Source: Raffaelea ambrosiae
Taxonomy: Eukaryota; Ascomycota; Sordariomycetes; Ophiostomatales; Ophiostomataceae
Direction: 5' to 3'
Length of the DNA stretch: 64,000 bases
Assembly: GCA_002778195.1 (NCBI GenBank)
Contig: PCDI01000001.1
Span: forward strand, 6,025,338-6,089,337
The first letter of the stretch is position 1. Every line of letters starts with the position of its first letter. Below the pieces are notes generated by a model. That model made no database searches and was not told where the DNA came from. It saw only the letters and a list, made by a program, of their open reading frames with translations. Positions 57,286 to 64,000 of this stretch are shown piece by piece. The position numbers and the translations under genes were made by a program.

Positions 57286-58251
57286 GGGCCAAGATATGAA
57301 TATCACTAGGCGGCACCGAGTGAGAGGCAGATAAAGAGGCACCAATTGCAGAGCACTAACAGTCGAGCTGGGTCGATTAGACGCCCTTGCCAAGTTCGAG
57401 CCGGGATCAGATACCCAGAAACGTCAACACGTCTAATAAAGCGGTTGTTCGAGACAGAAACGGCAAGGAAATGACTACAAATACAGACAATGCGAGCCTG
57501 TGTAGGAAGGCCGAGGAAAAATAAAACCGCTGGACGATGACTGTAGCGGGGAGCCAGCTTCAACGATTGCGGGGTGACCGGCCTACAAGAAGACGAGGGC
57601 GGTAATAGAAAATGCTCGCTGTGCCGTGCGCGCAGGGTGGTGCACCACCTCACCAGTGGCCATCACGTGTTGAAACTGCTTATGAGCCGCTCTCACGTCA
57701 GATTGGTGAGGTGTTTGAGCAAACGGTAATCTGGTGCTCTACTCTACACTGTGTATTGTATGTATGTATATGTCTGTCTTTGCTGCATTCCATTGCTGGT
57801 GATGAACGACGTCGCTCGTTTTATGTTGTAGTCTTAATGCGGTCTTTATGCAAAAAAAAAGACGCTGCTGTGCCGAGGCTGTGCCCGTCGTGCTCGTTTG
57901 TCGTTCCAAGCATTATTTTGTGTACCCTTCTCATACTCCTAAAAATCCAAACCCATGCAGCAAAACGTTGTACAAAGAAAGAATTGAGACGAACATATAA
58001 GAACACAAACAAGAAGAGAAAAGGCAAAAGCAAAACAAAAAGGGGGTAAAGACAGGACTGGGAAAGCAATGCGCTCGAGAGGAGAGGTGGTTGCTTAAAC
58101 TGGTACGAAGCAAGCTGGGGAATCAGACGAAACGAAACTGAGAGGAAAAAAGAGACAGGAACTATGTAGAAACGTAGAAATGTAGACGATGTAGTTGACA
58201 TACAGCAAACAGAAGCAAGATGTCGCCAACCCTGGCTCCGCAGAACATATC
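57286..58251. other. Intergenic: aminotransferase promoter and TPS-subunit 3' flank
   Basis: About 970 bp between two minus-strand genes. T/A-rich sequence at 57800-58040 is probably the 3' UTR of the trehalose gene. The long minus-strand frame running to 57821 is read-through of an unspliced intron. Confidence 0.5.
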
Positions 58252-61200
58252 TCATGAGGAAGCAAGCCGTTGCAGGGCGATCAGGACACCTGTAGCGCGT
58301 TAGCAGACGGACCCAGTGACAACGACAAAATTCAAGCACATTGGGCTGTGCACAGGCAAGAAACTTACCGCTGACACCTTGAGTCAAAGTCGCAGTAGCC
58401 TCCGTGCTACGGTTGCCAAGGCTGACTGTCACAACTTCTTTCACAACTCCATCGTCGCCAAGCTGGTTTGCCCAACGGAACACTTTCTCATCGTCACGAC
58501 CATCGCCAACAACCATGAGGAAGTCGACAGGTCCCTTGTGCTGCGAATCCGGCGCCATTTTCTTGCGCAGGTTCTCGTGAATTTTCTCGGCTGCCGTGCT
58601 CTTGGTCCAGTCAATTGGCTCCACCATGATGGATCCGTCGAGGGGGATGGCATGGACTCGCTGCTCTTCGCAGGCATCATTGATGTGCGAGGCACACTCG
58701 CCAGCTAGGCGCGTCGCTGATTCGTAGTCTTCAGCTGACTTGTAATGGAAGACCAGCGAGCAGCGACGCTCTTCAATTTCAGCACCGGGAGTCCGCTCTT
58801 GGTAGTACATCAAAATATGCTTGACGGACTCTTTCCAAGTACAGATTTGCTCCGGATCAGCCATTTCGACCCACTTGGAATTTCCATTCTCCTTCATAAA
58901 ACAGCCGTTTTCGGCTATTAGACCGAGATTGGGTGCCCGACGGAAGAGTCGATCGAGCTCTTTTTCGCTGCGACCGGACATGACATAGACAATATTTCTC
59001 TCGTCTAGCAAAAGGTCGTTCAGAACATCAAGAGGACGCTACAACAGACGATTAGTGGTCGTGAACGCTAACATGCAAACCGTGGCGACTGCATGCAGTC
59101 CCCTAATCCCTCCCAAAGTCAACTTACCTGGGGGCTGACAGGAATAATCTTATTGACAGGTCCCCAGCTAACAAGAGTGCCTTCATAGTCGATAATAAAC
59201 AGACGGCGTTCGGTGCGCTTGTACTGCGTGATAAGGTTGGTTACCGAAAGCCGCGGCACAGAGGTCTGGTCCCGGCGATGCTGCTCCTCGTAGACGTGGT
59301 CGAGACGGGACAGGAATTCGGAGAACCAATGCGAGCCTGTGTGGTGGGCTACAGCACTGTATAGCTTAGTCCATCGGTCGTCCTTTTCAGGTTGTGGCAT
59401 TTCCAGGGCCTCTTTAATGGCATCTGCACAGGCACGGTAGTCCCAAGGATTGATGGCAAGCTCGGCACCGCCAAAGAGACCGGAAGTGCCCGTGAATTCA
59501 GAGAGAATCAAACAGCCATGCTCTTTCTCGAAATTCTTGCCGTCCTGGCAGAACACATATTCGTGGGATGTCAGATTCATGCCCTCACGTTGGCTAGTGA
59601 TCATTAGAGCGTCCGCCGCCGTGAGAAGAGCTAGGTACTGTGAGTAGTCGATATCCTGTTTCAGGTAGACTACAGGCTGGTACGCGAGGTTGGCCCAGAG
59701 GGAATTGACACGCGTGACGATGTCCGAGACGGTGGCATCGAGCTCATTTTTGTCACTGGTGGATAGGGCAACTTGGATGAGCACAACACGGCCTCGCCAT
59801 TCGGGGTTCAGATTGAGAAACAGCTCGTAAGAAAGAAGCTTCTGACGAACACCGCGAATGTGATCGAGTTTGTCACGAGCAACTATGAGCTTCTTGCCTT
59901 CATACTTTTCGCGCAAAGTGTCGAGCCAGGACTTGACCTCTTCTTCCTCTCGGTGCTCGTCGAGGGCCACAGGGTCAATGCCAATAGGCAGATTGATGAC
60001 GTCAACGAACCGTTCTTCGAGTTGAATGCCGTCCGAGGTGGCTTCAGCGCTCAGAAGGCGGCTGCAGGTCTGTAGGAAGTGGCGGGTGTACTCGTGAATC
60101 TGGAAGCCGACCAAGTTTGCGCCAAGCATGCCCTCAAGGAGCTCCTTGCGGACGGCAAGACAGCGGAAGATTTCACTCGAAGGGAAAGCAACGTGCAAGA
60201 AGAAGCCAATCTTGGCGTCTGGAAGTTTTTGGCGGATCATCTCGGGCAAAAGCAGCAGGTGGTAGTCATGGATCCAGATGACGTCGCCGCGTTTCCAGTT
60301 CTTCACGATCAAGTCGGCAAAGGCTTGGTTGACGTTGACATAGTACTTCCAGGAATGGTCCTCGTAGGCCTTGCTCTTGGGCCCATCAGGGATCTGGTAG
60401 TGGAACACGGGCCACAGAATCTGCTTGCAGAAGTGCACGTAGTGGCCGTCAAAATCTTTGTCAGAGCACCAGACAGTGAGCATGTTGTGCTCCGAGGCTA
60501 GGCTGTCATTGATTTCTTCTTTCTGCTGCGTGCCGTCGAGGGCATCGGTAGGCATGCCGAGTGTGCCGACCCACGTGTAGTCGGCCAGCTTGCCTTCGCG
60601 AGCCGCAGCCTCGGCAGCATTGCGCAGGCCGCCATTGCCCTGGTCAGCGTTGACAATGTGCCACTGGGCAGTGGAAAAGACGCGGTCGTGGCTCTCACTG
60701 CGCAAAGAAGAGCGCGGCTGATTGATGCCCTGCCGGTAAAGCTCCTTGGCCTTCTCGTTCACATGCTCATCATCGTCGAGGAGAGGAGGCGGCGGAGAGC
60801 TGGCGCGCGACTTGGGCTGGTCTCGTCGCGCACCCCAAGTTGGGGAGCCCCGATCGGCGGGAGCCCGTGAAGCAAGCGGCAGGTTGCCAATGCGGACGCC
60901 GTCTTCGTTAGCAAACGGGTCGACATTTTGCTTGTCGACTGGGCTGTCCGGCGGTGTGATATCAGACTGCGGCTTAAACAGGCTGGGAGTCTGTCGGACG
61001 CCAGAGGTCTTTTTGCTGAGCCGGCGGCTTCTCTTTTTCTGCGTCTCCTCTGGCGGCGGCGTGCCAGGGAGGTCGAAGTGAACTGTTTTTGGGAGAAACC
61101 TAGAATCGTGGGTGCGTGGATGAAGACAAACGCGTCGAGTTAGCTTTCAACCATGATGGACGAATGAAGATTTTTTTTTTGGGGGGGGGGGGGGCAAGCA

Positions 61201-61319
61201 ATTTCCAGTCCATGACGTCAGAGTGCCAGCTACAACTGGGGAAAATAGAATAGATAGCACAGCAGCCAGGCGACGGGTCCAGGCGGAGGGACTTACAGCG
61301 AGGCTATGAAGACAGTCAT
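58252..61319 (-). CDS. Trehalose-6-phosphate synthase complex regulatory subunit (Tps3/Tsl1-like)
   Basis: Large regulatory subunit of the trehalose synthase complex. Exons on the minus strand: 61319-61297, 61099-59128, 59038-58369 and 58289-58252; 900 residues. The 23-nt first coding exon (MTVFIASL) joins FLPKTVHFDLPGTPPPE. A Pro/Ser-rich linker precedes a GT20 domain (about 140-620): WIHDYHLLLLPEMIR, FFLHVAFPSSEIFR, NLPIGIDP and MITSQREGMNLTSHEY. The trehalose-phosphatase-like HAD domain starts at about 640; motif I reads DYEGT (Asp645) instead of DxDGT, and VVGDGRDDE is motif IV. The TPS1-type TPF and TSxRDGMN residues are changed. These losses argue for a regulatory rather than catalytic product, distinct from Tps1 and Tps2. 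The last intron joins GVS to GVLIALQRLAS. Confidence 0.9.
61169..61194. repeat. T-run followed directly by G-run inside TPS-subunit intron 1
   Basis: About ten T followed by about a dozen G. It lies within the first intron (61100-61296) of the trehalose subunit gene. Similar T-to-G tracts occur near 24195-24227 and 28096. Confidence 0.9.
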
Positions 61320-64000
61320 GGTGACTGGAAGCCGTGGTTTTTGCAGAAACCCAAAGAGTGGAAGGTGGAGAGTGGGAAGGAAAGCTGGGATGTTTGGTTT
61401 GTGTGTTGCCTCTTTTTTCTCTTTTAAATCGACCCAGCCAACCAACCACTGCGTGACGGATGATCACGGGCACCGAAACAGGAAGGGAGGGTGGGGGCAG
61501 CGCGGTTGTGGAGAATCAGCAAAATCACAGAGCCATTGGGCGCTTCTTGGCAGGTGCTGAGCGGCGTCTGCAGAGAAGACAGAAGAATATGGCAGAAGTT
61601 TGCGTGAAGGAGAACTTGGGAAATGGACACAATTTGGAAAGAAGCTCTGGAAAGGAGCTCTGAAAAGGAGCTTGTTGAAGGCTCGACCAGAACAAAAGTT
61701 TGCACGCTTTTCAGCCTTTTGAGCGCAACAGAAACCAGGGGAGGCGCGACTCGGCTGGCTTGGGTTGACCACGGCCTTTTAACGGCAGCTCCCCTGCTCC
61801 TGTTTCAGGGCTAGCAGGGATGGAAGTCTGGATTAAAAGAGGAAAGAGTCGCCCTTTTTTACCGGGACAAAGGGGCCTCTAAGCGCTAGCGTGCCAAAAA
61901 ACGGCGCGTGTTCCGGGGAAGGTGACTCGTAAACGGCAGCTGCTCCACGTTTGCTGCTTCCGTTTGTTTGTTTGGCTTCCCCCGAGAGGAAGTCCTTGTT
62001 CCCTTTGTCGCAGGTCCCGATGACGATGGGGTATCAAAGGCCAGGGGAATTAAGAGCAAGGGGGATGCTGTCAATGACGCAGTTGCGCAACGTGAGAAAG
62101 CGGAAATCCTGCTGCGAAGATTCTGGATCGCGATCAATTGCGGCGAGGGCAGGGCAGGAAGGCTGGGGAAGTGGCGTTGGGCGAGCACAATGAATCCGGG
62201 GGACTTTGTGTCTTTTTTGAAGCAGGTTATGACGTTTAAGGGTTAATTCTCTTAGTCCGTGGAACCTGCCCGGTTCTTATGTTCAGTCCCCCCAAATAGC
62301 CAGTGTTGGCTGCCAGGACATCTCACCTGCCGATCGCCAGTAATACCCCCAGCCGGGGAAGCCATACTCGTACAGAGCCCCCAATCAACGAAGCCAATGA
62401 CACATCGAACCACGAGTCTAGACCATCCAGGTTGCCTGAACAGGAAGGACCCCTTTGCCCAGCGAATAGCCTTGGCGATGCGGCCGACCATCCTTCCTCG
62501 GCCTGGTTTGTTTTTAGCAACCCCCTTGGCCGAGCCGCTGGCTTGTGTTCATACGAGCGCTCCAATTTTTTGCGAGACACCAACTCCTGTTTGAAGCTTC
62601 CAACTGGCCTGGCCCATTGGCCCTTCGCCAGCAGTGTCTGCATTGGGCATCTGCAGATGTGTACAGTCAAGACAATGCAGGCGTTGATACGAAACAGATA
62701 GTCGGCGTTTGTCAGCTGCAGAGAACGGCGACTGCGAGGCGATGGAAATAGCATTGGGAATATCGCAGCCTCTTCTATCGAGAAATGACAGGTCCAAGCA
62801 ACCACGGACAACCGCAGCTGGGCTCCACACCCTAGCGGCAAAGGACCATACTATTAAGTTGCAGCACAAACCACAGGACAGCGAAAGATGGGCATAACTT
62901 ATCGTCGCATCCACCTGCTATTATGGGGTATCATGACAGTTCTGAGATTATGACTTCATCCCAAGCGGCCACTAAATTAGTGCTGTTGGCGTCTGTGCCA
63001 TCACATGGTGTCCACCGTTGCTTTCCCGTCGTTACTCGGTATCCCTGGGGAAAACGAAAGCCTGATAGTCCGGGGACATTCCGGAGGTATCAGATTTTAA
63101 GAACTTGTGCGGTTCCCAACAAGGCCGGCCAACAATTCCGAAAAAAAAATTGAGGCCAAGGGAGGCGACGGCGTAACGCTCTGGATGTGGTAAGCAGATG
63201 CGACCACTGCGGCCTGGGCACAAGTGGTGATACCGCTTGTCCGCTGTTGCCAATTCGACCAGTCAGAGCAGCAAGCTGTGCCTCGTGGGTTTAGCGCAGC
63301 GGCAATCCAGTCGTCAGCATCTGCCAAAGCCAGCCCCCCCCCCTTTCGCCCCCCTAGAAAATCAACAAGACAGGAAGGAAAAGCCGGGACAGAACAAGCG
63401 CTAATGACGGAGCAGCATGGAGCTACTGGCTATTGGCGTTCATCGACACATCATTTCTCGCCCGTTCATGCTCGCACCCACTGCAACGGTTCCCGTCCGG
63501 GCATCCGGGCGGTATCCAAAATGTAGGGCATGCTGCACGAAATGAATGTGCAGTGCATCCTACATACATAGCACAGTCCTGCAGATCTCCAAACACGGCC
63601 AGGGGCGACGCAGGACCCGAGAACACCCGACTTCTAAACATGGCAAGGCTACTCTCGCGTATGCCGGAGGGTTTGAACTTTCCCTTCCACCAAGAATTGG
63701 CCAGGCCAAATGGGAGATGTTTGGCTGCCGCAATAGTACGAGACCCAACAGAATAACACGAATGTACTATTTAGTTAGTAAGAAAAGACGGGGCGAAAGC
63801 GCTAACGCTGTTCTTGAGGGGACGGCCCGTATCTTTGAGTTGGTTCGGTCTGGAGGAGGAAAACTGGGCCACCACAAAATGCGACAACTGTCTTGGTTTC
63901 AACCCCATTATCTGCTTGAACAGTATCCTGACGGAGATGCTTGCGTACGCAATAAAATAAAAACAGTGCTCTAGAATATCGAGGCTCAAATATGAAACTT
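61320..64000. other. Upstream region of the trehalose subunit gene; no further gene seen
   Basis: 2.7 kb. Five AGGGG/CCCCT cores (61737, 61791, 61871, 62043, 62059) lie 418-744 bp upstream of the TPS start. A TACTCGTAC motif is at 62365. The remaining frames to 64000 look non-coding. Confidence 0.45.

Noticed and set aside
57821..58368. Long C-terminal extension of the trehalose subunit read straight through from 58369
   Set aside because: It reads through a clear GTAAGT..ACAG intron. Splicing restores the conserved GVLIALQRLAS end.
1..64000. CRISPR arrays, operons or bacterial mobile elements
   Set aside because: The sequence is eukaryotic (introns throughout). The only tandem arrays are microsatellites and minisatellites without unique spacers, and no transposase or reverse-transcriptase motifs were seen.

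Overview
The window is nuclear DNA of a filamentous ascomycete, most likely a Sordariomycete. Its genes are split by short GT-AG introns (about 45-170 nt) with CTAAC/CTGAC-type branch sites. The protein set is typical of Pezizomycotina: CVNH lectin, DUF1996 secreted proteins, fungal GT31/GT90 glycosyltransferases, a Kin4-type kinase and a TPS regulatory subunit. Species cannot be named from sequence alone. Intergenic regions are long (0.4-4.5 kb) and rich in homopolymer and simple-sequence tracts. Two assembly gaps are visible: one N at 24219 and 40 N inside an 8-bp tandem array at 37210-37249.

Layout. 1-1.2 kb: 3' part of a cytochrome P450. 1.7-5.3 kb: NatB auxiliary subunit (Mdm20/Naa25). 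5.6-6.3 kb (minus): ILM1-like membrane protein. 7.5-9.0 kb: geranylgeranyltransferase I beta. 9.1-10.6 kb (minus): GT90/CAP10 glycosyltransferase. 11.2-13.0 kb (minus) and 13.5-15.9 kb (plus): CCT2 and eIF3b, head to head across about 500 bp. 16.8-17.4 kb: secreted CVNH lectin. 18.0-19.3 kb: unrecognised gene in a more AT-rich island. 20.7-23.4 kb: GH78 alpha-L-rhamnosidase. 24.4-26.0 kb (minus): delta-12 desaturase. 26-30.5 kb: no gene seen.

30.5-42.7 kb is a minus-strand run with a secretory flavour: a DUF1996 protein, a TBC-domain protein, a GT31 glycosyltransferase and a second DUF1996 protein. The (CTCTGGCT)n array lies between the TBC and GT31 genes. 44.6-47.7 kb (plus): Kin4-like kinase. 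47.7-51.4 kb is gene-poor. 51.4-52.8 kb (minus): secreted M20 peptidase. 53.2-54.3 kb (minus): broken aldo/keto reductase. 56.0-57.3 kb (minus): branched-chain aminotransferase. 58.3-61.3 kb (minus): trehalose synthase regulatory subunit with stress-element-like motifs upstream. The last 2.7 kb holds no gene I can support.

Most genes are housekeeping and there is no biosynthetic cluster. Exon boundaries were worked out by hand from splice signals, frame and family conservation. The most unusual items are an ATG-only first coding exon in CCT2, a TBC protein lacking both catalytic finger residues, a tandem array open in all three plus-strand frames, a recurrent intergenic TACGAGTA motif, and possible decayed CVNH and hydrophobin-like fragments around the 17-20 kb island.
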